Source: Fulvia fulva (lineage: Eukaryota > Ascomycota > Dothideomycetes > Mycosphaerellales > Mycosphaerellaceae). From it: a DNA stretch of 64,000 bases. Shown here in pieces: positions 1 to 12,240 of this stretch; within the stretch, counting starts at the first letter, position 1, and each line of letters opens with the position of its first letter. The DNA lies in NCBI RefSeq assembly GCF_020509005.1, contig NC_063012.1:7998001-8062000 (forward strand), in the 5' to 3' direction. Under the pieces are notes generated by a model. It had not been told where the DNA came from. It worked only from the letters and a program-made list of their open reading frames with translations, and did not search any database. Made by a program: the position numbers and the translations under genes.

Positions 1-1868
1 GGGTCGGTAGGTATACGCTTCTTGTCGAGCTTCTCGAGGGCGATGTCGATATCGCGGAGAGAGGCGGCGAAGACTTGAGCTTTAGGCTACTTAGTAGTAG
101 TAGTAAAGGTAGCGGCGTTTACCTAGAAGATCTTAGTATACTTAGGACCGCGCTAAGGCGGCGGAGAAGGCGGAGGTACCGGAGGAGCTTCTAGAGGGAA
201 GCTAATAGTAAGGGAAGTCTAGTCGATAATAGGTTAGTATCGTCTAAACTATAGGAGGCCGAGGATAAACTTCTAATACGGTAGGGACGTAAGGAAGCTA
301 GTAATCGACATACGCTTACCTCCGAGGGTGATTAACGTGTGTATAACATAAGTAATCTTACTAGTAGTAGTCTCCGTACCGTTAAAGAGTTCAAGGGTAC
401 GAGGGTACTTTAGTTCCTAGGGTTCGAGGTTAAGAGAGGTCGAGAGTTTATAGTCTATAAAAGACTCGCCTAGTACGCTAGTATCTATAAGAGTAAGATT
501 AGAAGAAGAGAGTTTCTTTAAGCCGATATTTATATTCGTAACGAGCGGTTTATAAGCGTAGTCCTTACCCGTCTCGTCGTATAGGTCTAGCTATACTATA
601 TTAATCCTTAACTTCTTTCCTCTCTTTACTTTCGGTAAACGTTATTCTTAGTCTTTATCGCGTCGATAAGGAAGACCTAGGCTTTTTCCTACTTAGCGGG
701 AGTAGTAGGAGTAGGCTCGATAGCGCCGATAGCGCCGCGAACCGGGTTACGGGCGTTACGGGTAGCGAGCTACGGACAGTTAACTACGATATAGCCTAGA
801 CCGCCGTAGTAGGTATAGAGTCCGGCCTAGCGACGGCGAAGCTTCTCTTTAGGAGTAAGCTTACCGTTAACGAGGCCCTAGGCTCGAGGGACGGCGGTAC
901 TAGCGCTAAGATCTATAGTATTACCTATAGAGACGGGAGGGAGAGCCGTAGGAGCGGCGGCGCCTAGTAGAGTAGCGAAGTAGCTTCCGGGACTACGAGG
1001 CTAACCCCCTTAAGAACGGGAAGCGAGGAGAGAGGCGGTATATTTTATATTAGAGTCGAGGCGCTAGTAGGTCTCGACGAGCTTACGGAAGCTTATAGTA
1101 CCGACGTCCTTATCCTCGAGGGCTCGAAGAAGATCTACTAATAAGCTACGGCGGAGAGTACTCTTCTTAGTCTCTTCGTTATAGCCGGTAAACCCGATGT
1201 TACGGTTAAAGGCCGCGAGGTACTCTACGAAGCTCTTGTTCTTCTAGAGGAGGTTATAGATAGCGTTCTAGGCGGTAGCTCTACGGTCTAGATCACTAAA
1301 GGTAGCACGGAGGTCCTATATTAAGGTAAGGACGTCCGGGTAGCCGATAGTCTACGTAGCGTTATCGATATAGTATTATACCTAAGCCGCGGCGTCTCCC
1401 CGAAGGAGGGAGAAGACGTACGTGACCTTGTCCTTCTCTTACGGAAAGTGGTCGGTATTAGCTAATAGCTTAATAGTGAGCTGTGTCTTAAATGCCTTAA
1501 ACTTAATCTTATTACCGTCGAACTCGTCTAGGTCGTTAACCTTCTTAGAGAAGTACTAGCGGCGGTTATCGTCGGCGTACGGGACGAGGTTCTAGAAGGT
1601 ATTTACAATACCTTAAAGGTATATTACTTAGTAGTTTACTTGCTCGACCTACTAGGCGGTCTCGCGGAAAGAGGAGACGGTGCGGTTAATAAGAGCGTAG
1701 GCGGTATCGGGGTTAGCGTTTACCTAGGTACTAAAGGTAGCGGCGTTCGAGAAGGGAATATTAGCCTACTTACTAAAGTGGAATAGAGTGTCTTAGTTAT
1801 CGAGGTTGACACCTCTATCGGTAGCGTAGTCACCTATAAGGATAATTCGAGTAGTTGACCGTTTGTTA
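1..1868 (-). pseudogene. Gypsy-D gag and protease, second tandem copy (partial)
   Basis: Copy of 5770-7637 with only about two visible base differences. On the minus strand it holds the capsid region, a CCHC zinc knuckle at about 751-831 and the aspartic protease at about 421-491. RT would follow to the left, outside the window. Many in-frame TAG/TAA codons from RIP make it a pseudogene. Confidence 0.8.
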
Positions 1869-1876
1869 GTCTTTCG
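1869..1876 (-). other. Putative self-priming primer-binding site, Gypsy-D
   Basis: Minus-strand cgaaagac directly inside the LTR edge is the exact complement of gtctttcg at 1986-1979 (minus strand) within the LTR, where the transcript would start. This is the Tf1-type arrangement, in which the 5' end of the mRNA folds back to prime reverse transcription. The same pair is at 7638-7645 and 7748-7755. An 8-nt match is short, but its position at the LTR edge and the TATA spacing support it. Confidence 0.5.
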
Positions 1877-1879
1877 TAA

Positions 1880-2398
1880 TATTAGGGCGAGAGCCTAGCC
1901 TATAAGATATAAGAATAAAAGCGAGAATATAGGTGCGAAGTGTAGATATAAAGGGTATAGTATAATTGATATATAAAACGAAAGACGAAGAAAGTAAGAG
2001 AGGCCTAGGGAAGGCTAGATATTTATACGCGACCCTCGCGAGTGCGTGTCCCCGTATTAATAGGGCTAACCCGTACAAAGCCGCGCTTAGTAGCTTTACT
2101 CAAAACCTTATTCTAACCTGCCCTACGTTCCGAGTCTTCTACGAGCTTCTTCTAGGGTCTAGCGTAGTCGCGGGTGCTCGCGGGAGTGCCGTAAGTCATA
2201 TAGTTACGAGCCGAAGTGAATCTATTAAGGTTTAGTAGAGTAGTAAATTTAGAGGGCTAGGTCCCGTAGTGAATATTACGGTATATATAATTCTTAGCGC
2301 TTATATACTAAGCTAGACTTTTACTTCTTAACGACTTCTAAGCACTCTAAGGCTCTTCTGTCCCTACCTTCTATATACTCTATAGGGAGACTATAATA
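1880..2398 (-). repeat. Gypsy-D LTR shared by the two tandem copies
   Basis: An LTR of about 519 bp. Its ends read tatta and taata, i.e. TGTTA...TAACA after RIP. The right edge is fixed by loss of homology at 2398 versus 8167; the left edge is uncertain by about 3 bases. The 70- to 89-residue open frames in it (for example 1966-2235) are chance frames in LTR sequence. It differs from the LTR at 7649-8167 at roughly 15 sites, mostly transitions. Confidence 0.8.
2020..2027 (-). promoter_or_regulatory. TATA box in Gypsy-D LTR
   Basis: On the minus strand this reads tataaata, about 34 nt upstream of position 1986, the transcription start inferred from self-priming complementarity. The same arrangement recurs at 7789-7796. 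The spacing fits a normal TATA-directed start; the promoter role is inference. Confidence 0.5.
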
Positions 2399-2439
2399 GT
2401 AGCCCCCTAAACAAAGCTAAGTTTCTACGAAGCCGTAGT

Positions 2440-5400
2440 AGTTCTATATATCGAGGATGTTTAGCTTTAGTACTAGGCCTAGGCCTAATATTATAGTCGA
2501 TATACTATTAGTAAGCCCCGTCGAAGAGCTTAGATTCGAAGAGCCTACCGATGTTGACTTCTAGGCCGTCTACGCGGGCGTAGTATTCTTCGATTACTTA
2601 ACGATTAAAGATGATATGTTAGATAGGTTCCTATAAGGTATCCTACTTAGGGTAACCTTACTATTCGACTTTATACTTAATCGGCGGTAGTCCTTTAACG
2701 TCGTTAGGCTCTACGCGGATTCCCCGGATCTTACGGACGGTATAGTCGTTAGAAGGTAGGTTAATAGGCTCGTCGACTTCTACTTTATCGGGAGGACCTA
2801 GTATGTCTTAGTTTTAGTTCGGGAATAGGTACTTAGCCGACGGCCGAAGGCGTACGGGATAGAAGACGTCGTGGATCTTTATATTCGTAGGAAGAGCTAG
2901 ACGGTAGGCGTATAAACTAATACGCTCGGTAATCTTAAAAGGACCTAGGTTCTTCTAGCTTAGCTTCTTAGAGGGGCGGTCCGTCTTAATGTTCTTAGAG
3001 TTAAGGTAGACTATATTACCTACTTAGTAGTCGGGAGCTAGCTAGCGACGACGATTAGCTTGATCCTCGTAGATTGCTTATACGTATACTATCTCGTCGT
3101 AGACTTCTTTATAGATCTATAAGAGTATAGTAGCGAACTCGTCTACTACTTACTCGTTTACGTCTTCGGTAGGCGGGAGAGGCTCTTCTAGTTCTATACC
3201 TATACGAGGGTAGTAACCTCTCGTAGTATAGAAGGGAGAGTAGCTAGTAGTCTCCGAGTCCTAGTTACGAGTAGCGAACTCTACCGTAGGGATATACTAA
3301 GGCCAATCCTTTTAGTAGTACTCGACGAAGTAACGAAGGACCTACTCGAGGATAGCGTTCGTAATTTCGGTCTAGCTATCGGTCTGTAGCTAAAAACTAG
3401 TCGAGAGGTTATGCTTAATACCTAGGATAGTATATAGACGCTTCTAGAAGTACGAGATAAACTAGGAGCCTCTATTAGAGGTGATGCTATCCGGGAGGCC
3501 TTAAAAGCGCTAGACGAATTCGTAGAATAAGCGAGTAGTCTCCTTTACGGTTATGCTCTAGCACGGGATTATATACCGGTCCTTAGAGTAACGGTCTACG
3601 ATCACTAGAAGGGCCTTTACCTTTACGCCGCTAAAGGTCTTACCGTAAGGAAGATTAGTAATAAAGTCTATAGTAATGTGCTTCTACGGACGATTAGGAG
3701 CTAGGAGAGGGTATAAGAGACCGTAAGGGCGGTAGCGGTTAGCTTTAGCTCTTCGGTAAGTAGCGTAGTTTAGTACGTAGCGGCGGACGTCCTTCTAGGA
3801 ATACGGCTACTAGTAATACCTAGCGGGGAGCTTATAGGTCTTAGCTACGCCTAGGTAACCCCTAGAGGCGGAGTCGTAGACGATTTGAAGAATCTTAGCT
3901 CGGATATTAGAGCCTTCGGGCTACGGTACGTAAAGCTTCTTACGGAAGTAGACGACACCTTCCTAGAGCTCGTACTCGGATAGCGAGAAGCCCGGGAATA
4001 TCCTCGCGCTAGATTTAAGGGCCTAAACTAACTCTTAGGCGCCTAGGTCGGCATCGTACGCTATTTATACCCGTACTATAATACCTTTAGGTTACTCCTT
4101 TTTATTAAACCCCTTAAAGTCTAATTCGGGTAAGCCGTCGGTCGTTACTAAGCCCTCTTTATCGTCGTTTAAGTCCTTAGCGTCCGAGGCGTATTCTTTA
4201 GGCTCGGATTCATTATTACTCTCGTTAAGGTAGGTAGGAGCGAGCACGAGAGTAGTAAAGGAAGCGGCGAGTATAGGCTAGCCGTTCGATAGGTACTCTC
4301 GAAGCTCGGAAGAGAGGTTATACTCTTTAATGACTTGTTACTCTACGATTTACTAGCCCCCTCTTCGATTAACTAGAGAGTTACTAGGGCGGCGGGTAAG
4401 GGCGTCGGCTATCGAGTTAGCCCTACCGGGCGTATACGAGATTATAAAGTTAAACCGGGAGAGGAACTCGCTCTAGCGGGCCTAGCGACGATTAAGCAGC
4501 TTGCTCTTTATAAAGTAGACGAGGTTCTTATAGTCGGAGCTTACTTAGACGGGTATAGTAGAGCCTTCGAGCTCGGGGCGCTACTCTTTAAAAGCTTTAA
4601 CGATAGCGAGAAGCTCCTTATCGTAGATCTCGTAGTTATACTCCGTAGCGGTCATCTTCTTAGAGAGGAAGGCGATAGGTAACTAGGGAGATTTAGGCGA
4701 GCGGCGTTATAGTAGGACACCGCCTACTATACCGTTAGATACGTTAGTCTCTATACGGGTCTCTAGTTCGAAATCGAAGTACTATAGAAGCGGGTTCTTA
4801 ATAAACTTCGCTTTAAGTAAGTTAAAAGCCTCCTAGTATTCGTCGGTCTAGGCAAACTTCTTACCCTTACGTATAAGCTTCGTTAAAGGGCGTACTACGT
4901 CCGAGAATACGTAGATAAAGCGGCGGTAGAAGTTAGTAAAGCCTAGGAAACCCTAGACCTCCTTAACGTTCGTAGGAGCATCCTATTCGACGATAGCGTC
5001 GATCTTCTCTTAGTCCATCTTAATACCGTCTACGGTAATAATTAAACTAAGGAACTTGACTTCGGTCTTCTTAAACTCGTACTTATCGATATCGAGCTAT
5101 AAGCCGGCGTCTACGAGCTTCTAAAGGACCTTATAGACGTACTCGCGGTGCTCCTCCTTAGTCTCGCTATAGACTAGGATATCGTCGATATAGGCAGTAT
5201 AGAACTGATCGAGGAACTCCTAAAGGATGTCGTTAATAAAGTTCTAGAAGGTACTAGGCCCGTTATAAACGCCGAAGGGTATAACGAGCGACTCGAATAG
5301 CCCGTAGCGAGTACGGAAGGCTATAAGATACTCGTGTCCTTCTACTATTCGTAACTTATTAAACGTAGTAATAATATCGAGCTTAGTAAAGTACTTGGCC

Positions 5401-6420
5401 TTAGAGAGGCGCTCGAGCGTCTCCTAAATCAACGGTATTAGGTAGCGGTTCTTCTTTATAATAGCGTTAAAGCCTCGGTAGTCTACGTAGAAGCGTAGAC
5501 TACCGCCGGGCTTCTTAACGAATATAACGGGACTGCTAGCGCTAGAACGGCTCGCTCGAATAAACCCCTTCTTTAGGTTCTCTTCGAGGTATCTCTTAAG
5601 GACGATAAGCTCTTCTTAGGATATAGAATATAGCGGTCCGAACGGTGTCTCTATACCTTCTTCTAGCTTAATCTTATAGTCATAAGGGCGATAAGGAGGT
5701 AGCTCGTCTACGGCCTTAGTATCGAATACGTAGAGGATATAGTATACCTAAGAAGGGACCTTCGTAGTAGGGTCGGTAGGTATACGCTTCTTGTCGAGCT
5801 TCTCGAGGGCGATGTCGATATCGCGGAGAGAGGCGGCGAAGACTTGAGCTTTAGGCTACTTAGTAGTAGTAGTAAAGGTAGCGGCGTTTACCTAGAAGAT
5901 CTTAGTATACTTAGGACCGCGCTAAGGCGGCGGAGAAGGCGGAGGTACCGGAGGAGCTTCTAGAGGGAAGCTAATAGTAAGGGAAGTCTAGTCGATAATA
6001 GGTTAGTATCGTCTAAACTATAGGAGGCCGAGGATAAACTTCTAATACGGTAGGGACGTAAGGAAGCTAGTAATCGACATACGCTTACCTCCGAGGGTGA
6101 TTAACGTGTGTATAACATAAGTAATCTTACTAGTAGTAGTCTCCGTACCGTTAAAGAGTTCAAGGGTACGAGGGTACTTTAGTTCCTAGGGTTCGAGGTT
6201 AAGAGAGGTCGAGAGTTTATAGTCTATAAAAGACTCGCCTAGTACGCTAGTATCTATAAGAGTAAGATTAGAAGAAGAGAGTTTCTTTAAGCCGATATTT
6301 ATATTCGTAACGAGCGGTTTATAAGCGTAGTCCTTACCCGTCTCGTCGTATAGGTCTAGCTATACTATATTAATCCTTAACTTCTTTCCTCTCTTTACTT
6401 TCGGTAAACGTTATTCTTAG
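2440..6420 (-). pseudogene. Gypsy-D pol (protease, RT, RNase H, integrase, chromodomain-like end)
   Basis: Minus-strand translation shows in order: aspartic protease near 6240 (LIDTS where functional enzymes have DTG/DSG), RT with the catalytic motif YIDDILVYS near 5185, RNase H around 4600-4800, integrase about 4330-3000, and a chromodomain-like C-terminus near 2600-2720 (KYKVE, stop, QGYPKQDT; the stop stands where W is expected). A chromodomain places it with the chromoviruses, whose integrases are steered to heterochromatin. Numerous TAG/TAA codons at former Trp and Gln sites, all compatible with RIP. No functional product is expected. Confidence 0.85.
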
Positions 6421-6429
6421 TCTTTATCG

Positions 6430-7637
6430 CGTCGATAAGGAAGACCTAGGCTTTTTCCTACTTAGCGGGAGTAGTAGGAGTAGGCTCGATAGCGCCGATA
6501 GCGCCGCGAACCGGGTTACGGGCGTTACGGGTAGCGAGCTACGGACAGTTAACTACGATATAGCCTAGACCGCCGTAGTAGGTATAGAGTCCGGCCTAGC
6601 GACGGCGAAGCTTCTCTTTAGGAGTAAGCTTACCGTTAACGAGGCCCTAGGCTCGAGGGACGGCGGTACTAGCGCTAAGATCTATAGTATTACCTATAGA
6701 GACGGGAGGGAGAGCCGTAGGAGCGGCGGCGCCTAGTAGAGTAGCGAAGTAGCTTCCGGGACTACGAGGCTAACCCCCTTAAGAACGGGAAGCGAGGAGA
6801 GAGGCGGTATATTTTATATTAGAGTCGAGGCGCTAGTAGGTCTCGACGAGCTTACGGAAGCTTATAGTACCGACGTCCTTGTCCTCGAGGGCTCGAAGAA
6901 GATCTACTAATAAGCTACGGCGGAGAGTACTCTTCTTAGTCTCTTCGTTATAGCCGGTAAACCCGATGTTACGGTTAAAGGCCGCGAGGTACTCTACGAA
7001 GCTCTTGTTCTTCTAGAGGAGGTTATAGATAGCGTTCTAGGCGGTAGCTCTACGGTCTAGATCACTAAAGGTAGCACGGAGGTCCTATATTAAGGTAAGG
7101 ACGTCCGGGTAGCCGATAGTCTACGTAGCGTTATCGATATAGTATTATACCTAAGCCGCGGCGTCTCCCCGAAGGAGGGAGAAGACGTACGTGACCTTGT
7201 CCTTCTCTTACGGAAAGTGGTCGGTATTAGCTAATAGCTTAATAGTGAGCTGTGTCTTAAATGCCTTAAACTTAATCTTATTACCGTCGAACTCGTCTAG
7301 GTCGTTAACCTTCTTAGAGAAGTACTAGCGGCGGTTATCGTCGGCGTACGGGACGAGGTTCTAGAAGGTATTTACAATACCTTAAAGGTATATTACTTAG
7401 TAGTTTACTTGCTCGACCTACTAGGCGGTCTCGCGGAAAGAGGAGACGGTGCGGTTAATAAGAGCGTAGGCGGTATCGGGGTTAGCGTTTACCTAGGTAC
7501 TAAAGGTAGCGGCGTTCGAGAAGGGAATATTAGCCTACTTACTAAAGTGGAATAGAGTGTCTTAGTTATCGAGGTTGACACCTCTATCGGTAGCGTGGTC
7601 ACCTATAAGGATAATTCGAGTAGTTGACCGTTTGTTA
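6430..7637 (-). pseudogene. Gypsy-D gag, first tandem copy
   Basis: Between the LTR at 7649 and the protease lies a gag region ending in a CCHC zinc knuckle at about 6520-6600 (spacing C-x2-C-x4-H-x4-C, with Cys codons mutated to Tyr by TGC to TAC). Gag forms the particle that packages the element RNA. RIP stops throughout; the start codon cannot be placed with confidence. Confidence 0.7.
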
Positions 7638-7648
7638 GTCTTTCGTAA

Positions 7649-8167
7649 TATTAGGGCGAGAGCCTAGCCTATAAGATATAAGAATAAAAGCGAGAATGTA
7701 GGTGCGAAGTATAGATATAAAGGGTATAGTATAATTGATATATAAAACGAAAGACGAAGAAAGTAAGAGAGGCCTAGGGAAGGCTAGATATTTATACGCG
7801 ACCCTCGCGAGTACGTGTCCCCGTATTAATAGGGCTAACCCGTACGAAGCCGCGCTTAGTAGCTTTGCTCAAAACCTTATTCTAACCTACCCTACGTTCC
7901 GAGTCTTCTACGAGCTTCTTCTAGGGTCTAGCGTAGTCGCGGGTGCTCGTAGGAGTGCCGTAAGTTATATAGTTACGAGCCGAAGTGAATCTGTTAAGGT
8001 TTAGTAGAGTAGTAAATTTAGAGGGCTAGGTCCCGTAGTAAATATTACGGGGTATATAATTCTTAGCGCTTATATACTAAGCTAGACTTTCACTTCTTAA
8101 CGGCTACTAAGCACTCTAAGGCTCTTCTGTCCCTACCTTCTATACACTCTATAGGGAGACTATAATA
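7649..8167 (-). repeat. Gypsy-D 5' LTR (outer)
   Basis: Right-hand LTR of the tandem array, 5769 bp from its partner at 1880-2398. Right end ctataata at 8160-8167, immediately followed by unrelated Gypsy-E sequence. Contains the TATA-like element at 7789-7796 and the putative start at 7755. Confidence 0.8.
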
Positions 8168-9734
8168 ATAAGAGCGGTAAGCCTATCCTAGTATATTTAG
8201 ATTATAAGAACCTCGAGTAGTTTATAAGTACGAAGATCCTTAATAGAAGGTAGGTACGCTAGTCCGAGTTCTTATCGTAGTTCTACTTTAAGATTATCTA
8301 TATCCCTAGTAAGATAAACGTTAAACCTAATACGCTTACTCGTTGGCCCTAAGACGTTCCTACTACTAACGACGATCTACAAAGACTATATTAGGAATAG
8401 ACCCTACTACCGGAAGATCGTTTCCTAAGTATCTCCCTATTAGAAATCCGCCTAGGTCGGTAGGATAACGACCTTATAATAGAGATCCGTATAGTATATA
8501 GTACTATCGAAATGTAGTAAGTAATACGGTAGCTCGATATAGGAGAGTTCTACGCGCTACTTCGCTAATATTAAATAGATAATAACACCGTAGTAGCGAT
8601 AGGAGGTCTAATCTATATTAAGGATAGGTACGGCGGCTATAATATATTCGTACCTAATAAGCCCGATCTACGCTTTAAGGTATTCTTAGCTTATTACGCT
8701 ATACTATTAGCCGCTGATCTAGGGCGCGCTAGGACGTACAAGCTAATTATAAGGGATTTTATATAGCCCGGGTTCTTATAGTACGTACGTAATAAGATCT
8801 TTAAGTACTATAAGTATAGATCTTCTAAGCCTTCCTAGACGTAATACCCGGGACTACTAAAGCCCCTACCTATTCCCTTCGAGTTATAGGATAAGATCGC
8901 TATAGACTTTATCGTAGGACTACCCTCGAGTAAAGGATCGTACGATAGCGTAGAATATAAGAACATCCTTACGATTACGGATCGTACCGGTAAGGGCTCC
9001 TATATAATACCTATTAAAGAGATGACGGCTAAATATATCGCCTATATATTTATACGAGACTACTACCGCCTATACGGGGCCCTACTTTTAATCGTTACCG
9101 ATAGAGGTAGTTAATAGTTATCTACCTTCTAGCGGCGTTTCTATAAATTAGTAGGAATAGACTATAAGCTATTAATAGCCTTCTATTCTAAGACTAACGG
9201 CTAATTAGAGAACACTAATGAGGAAATAGAGAAGTATCTACGCCCCTTTATTAACTACGCCTAGAATAACTAGGTAGACTAGTTACTACTAGTAGAATTC
9301 GCGAAGAATAACTACGCTACTGAAGCTACCGGCGTTTCGCCCTTCTTTATAGAACGAGGACGTAATCTACAAACCGGTAACATTATTAGCGATTATCTAC
9401 TAAGACGACTTATACTAACTAAGTACCGGATTAGTATAGAGAGAGCTAAACGTTTCGCGAACTAGATAAAGGACTTCTATTAGTACCGATATAAGCTATT
9501 ACGCTACGACTAGGTACTATAAGTCGACAATACTAATATATACCGTATAGTCCCTCCGTAATACTAGGTAGGCGACCGCGTCTATATTAATACTAAGAAC
9601 TAGAAGTCCTCTAGACCCGTAAAGAAGCTAGATATTAAGTAGTTTAGCCTAGTAACTATTATAGTTATATTAGGTAAGAACGCTTACCGTATTACGTTAC
9701 TAGATACTATCCGCGTATAAAACTCGTTCTACTC
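8168..9734 (+). pseudogene. Gypsy-E pol fragment (end of RNase H plus integrase)
   Basis: Plus-strand translation begins with the end of RNase H (DYKNLE, stop, F, then STKILNRR), followed by an integrase: the zinc-binding region, a core reading KIAIDFIVGLPSSKGSYDSV near 8900, LTITDRTGKG near 8975, IVTDRGS near 9095 and LENTNEEIEKYLRPFINYA near 9205. The 5' half (gag, protease, RT) is missing because Gypsy-D abuts on the left; the right end is cut by the old Copia LTR at 9735. Heavily RIP-mutated. It is a different family from Gypsy-F and Gypsy-B by integrase sequence. Confidence 0.85.
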
Positions 9735-9828
9735 TATTAAATAGGTACGAGTTACGTAGTAGTAGAAGACGGTAGATTATACGAAAGACGAAGAAGGACC
9801 TAATAGGATAGCGTATATCTATATATAG
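9735..9828 (-). repeat. Copia-old 3' LTR, first segment
   Basis: Begins tattaaata, the RIP form of tgttaaaca seen at 56698 in Copia-2, and matches that LTR base for base apart from C to T/G to A changes until the LINE insertion after 9828. The LTR resumes at 12682. Confidence 0.85.
9814..9828. repeat. Target-site duplication of LINE 9829-12666, left copy
   Basis: The 15-bp sequence tatatctatatatag recurs at 12667-12681 on the other side of the LINE. It corresponds to tgtatctacatacag in the unmutated Copia LTR. Confidence 0.85.
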
Positions 9829-9849
9829 ATAGATATTTCATTAAGCTAT

Positions 9850-12240
9850 TGTAGTGCCCTTTGGCCTATATAGCTATACTATCTTGTTTTCGTATATATA
9901 GAGGGGAAACCGTATTAGTAAAAACCCCTCCTCCTTCCCGCCTGTCTTTTCCTCCTAGTTGTCGTCTTAAATTTCCCTTATTAGGGGTACGCTAGTATTA
10001 TAGGCCTGCCCTAATAACTACCCTATCTATAACCCTCCTAGCTTCCGCCTCTTATCTATCTACTCCTCCGTCTCGCTAGCGAGGCTAAACTACTAGAGGT
10101 ATCCCTACTATAGTATCTACCGAGAGATTCGGCGAATATTACCTTTGTCCCTAATAATTAACTTATAGTCTCTCCTTCCCGCTTAGTGCCTCTAATTTCC
10201 CCTACCTCTCGCCTACTACAGGCATCGTAGTAGCATATATTCTAGGTTTTACGATAGGTAGCTATACTAGTAGGCTAGGCTATAGATGTCTAGTACGCGT
10301 CTTCTAAATAGGTAGGCCCTTAATTTAATATATTCGGACCTGATTTAGATTGCTATACTTGCTTCGACCCTTGTTAGGTCCCTATATAGCTAGTAATTGT
10401 GTCTCTAGAAGGCTCGGAGCGCTATCGGGCCTATTGTCTTAGGGGGCTTCCTTTTCTAGTCCTACTCCTATAGGTAGCTCGCTATCTATTCCGCTAGGCT
10501 TTAGGTCTTAGCCTTGCTCCCGCCGGCCTAGCGAGTCCTACGCTCCTCCTCTTTTCGTACTAGCTATTCGGTACTTGTCTATACGGCCGTAAAGGTAGTA
10601 AGGTCATCCTCTTTTTAGCTTGTCCTTTATCCGGCCCCTCTCCGGTAGCGGCTTTCTATCTTATTCTTTACCTCCTAGATCGTAGCTTATACTAGGTAAT
10701 CTGTCGTCTTTACCGCGTATTAAATTCTTATTCCCCGGATATACTAGCCGATTAGTAGTGTTCCTGTCTCTATTTCTACCGTACTTATTAACGTTGTCTT
10801 ATATACGCCTAGTACTCTACGTAGGTTGCCTACCTATGTCCTATTTAGGAGTTACTCTATCCGTTTCGGGATCGGCTTACCTACGCCTCCTATTCCCTAA
10901 ATCTATGCCCCGTATAATATAGCTAGTCTAACGATCGCCTTATATATTACTCTTACCTTATCGAATATTACTCCCTATATAGATACCGTAAGCCTCTTTA
11001 TCGAGGCTTCGTTAACTTACGCTCGACTCTAGGCTTTCTTAATCTATATATTCTAGCTTAGCTTCGGGTCGAGCTAGATCCCTAGTACTCGTAGCTCCGC
11101 TAATAGCTTGGTCTCGTAGCCTTAGATTCTTACCGCCGCCTTTATATTATAGTATATTCTCGCTTTACTAAAGTATATAAGTTAGTACTTTTTAGGGGTG
11201 AACCGGGCACTATACTTCTTTACCTACTCCTCGCATTTCTTATACCTATCTTTAAGGAGGCGACAGTTCTCTTCTATCGAGTCTAACTAGGCTAGGATAT
11301 TTATATCGTCTACGAACCCCGATACTAAGGTTTACGGAGAGGTAAGTAGGGGGATTAGATTAGACATAAATATTAGAAACAGGATAGGGGAGAGAGTAGA
11401 TCCCTAAGGTATTCTAGCCTCTACCTTTACCGGGTCGGACGTATACCTTCCTAGGACTAGGTACGTCGTCCGTTCCTAGAGAAAGGAGTAGACGAACGTC
11501 GTTACCTACTAGGGGATACCTTTCTACTATAGGATATATATTAGCCTTTAGTATAAGACGTTGTCGAAGGCTCCTACGATATCGAGGGTAAGGAAGGAAT
11601 CGTATTTAGTAAGCTAGCTACGAGATAAGGTAACAAGTCTTAACCGCGCTTTCCTACTTATCTAGTACTACCGTATAGCCTCGTTTCGAGAGGTTAGCCC
11701 GGAGCAAAAGCTTCCCTCTACGCCCTCCCTCCCTATTTACTCCTTAAGCTAATATCTACCTCTATAGGCCTAAGCCCTTTAGTGCTCTCTATTAACCGAT
11801 ATACGTATCCGTCCTCTTAGGCTATATAGATAGTGTTAGCCGTCGCTACTAGTATATACTACGCCCTAGGTTTTGACGCCCTTCGCGTTACCGTAGCCTA
11901 TCTCTAGAAAGCGGCCGTCTATACCTCGTAGGTTTGCTCGGGGCACACACTACGCCGGGTGGCGTACTCCTTACGTTTCTTTCTACTAACTAATATAAAG
12001 TTCCTTATTACCCTACCCTCGATCCTCCCCGATTATAGAACTAATCTACTTATATTATACGTCTATTCCCCGTCCTAATAGCCGTCTTTTCCTTGCTTAG
12101 GCTATCGTCTTTTCCTCGTCGTAATCTACTATATTAGACTAGGTACGTTATGTAGCGGGATAGGTAGTACCTTAGGCAAAACCCTCGTTCCTATACCGGG
12201 TGCTTAATAGGCCCTTATAGGCTTCGTCGCGTGTCTACCT
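9850..12240 (-). pseudogene. LINE ORF2 fragment (linker, RT, C-terminal region)
   Basis: On the minus strand: an Arg/Lys-rich linker near 11900-12000, then the RT with FVDD near 11320, then the thumb and C-terminal region down to about 9950. Stop codons, mostly TAG, interrupt it throughout from RIP. The enzyme would nick DNA and reverse-transcribe its RNA at the target (TPRT); this copy cannot encode it. Confidence 0.7.

Larger units (their letters stand above)
1..8167 (-). mobile_element. Gypsy-D, tandem Ty3/Gypsy retrotransposon, heavily RIP-mutated
   Basis: A Ty3/Gypsy-type element read right to left: LTR (7649-8167), gag, protease, RT, RNase H, integrase and chromodomain-like tail, then a second LTR (1880-2398) that is also the 5' LTR of a second copy, whose gag and protease run leftwards off the window. 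Bases 1-2398 repeat at 5770-8167 with a constant offset of 5769. Homology stops exactly at 2398/8167, the outer LTR edge. RIP has removed nearly all CpA/TpG and filled the frames with stops. The element is dead in this state. Since the left end is outside the window, the target-site duplication cannot be tested; the five bases right of it are ataag. Confidence 0.9.

Noticed and set aside
61..140. tagtagtagtag-type runs as microsatellites
   Set aside because: Short products of RIP on Leu/Gln/Trp-rich coding sequence, found everywhere in the mutated elements; no long array.
1966..2235. 89-codon open frame, with a twin at 7735-8004
   Set aside because: Both lie inside the Gypsy-D LTR, opposite to the element's direction, and the twin is only the LTR repeat. 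The frame is open by chance.
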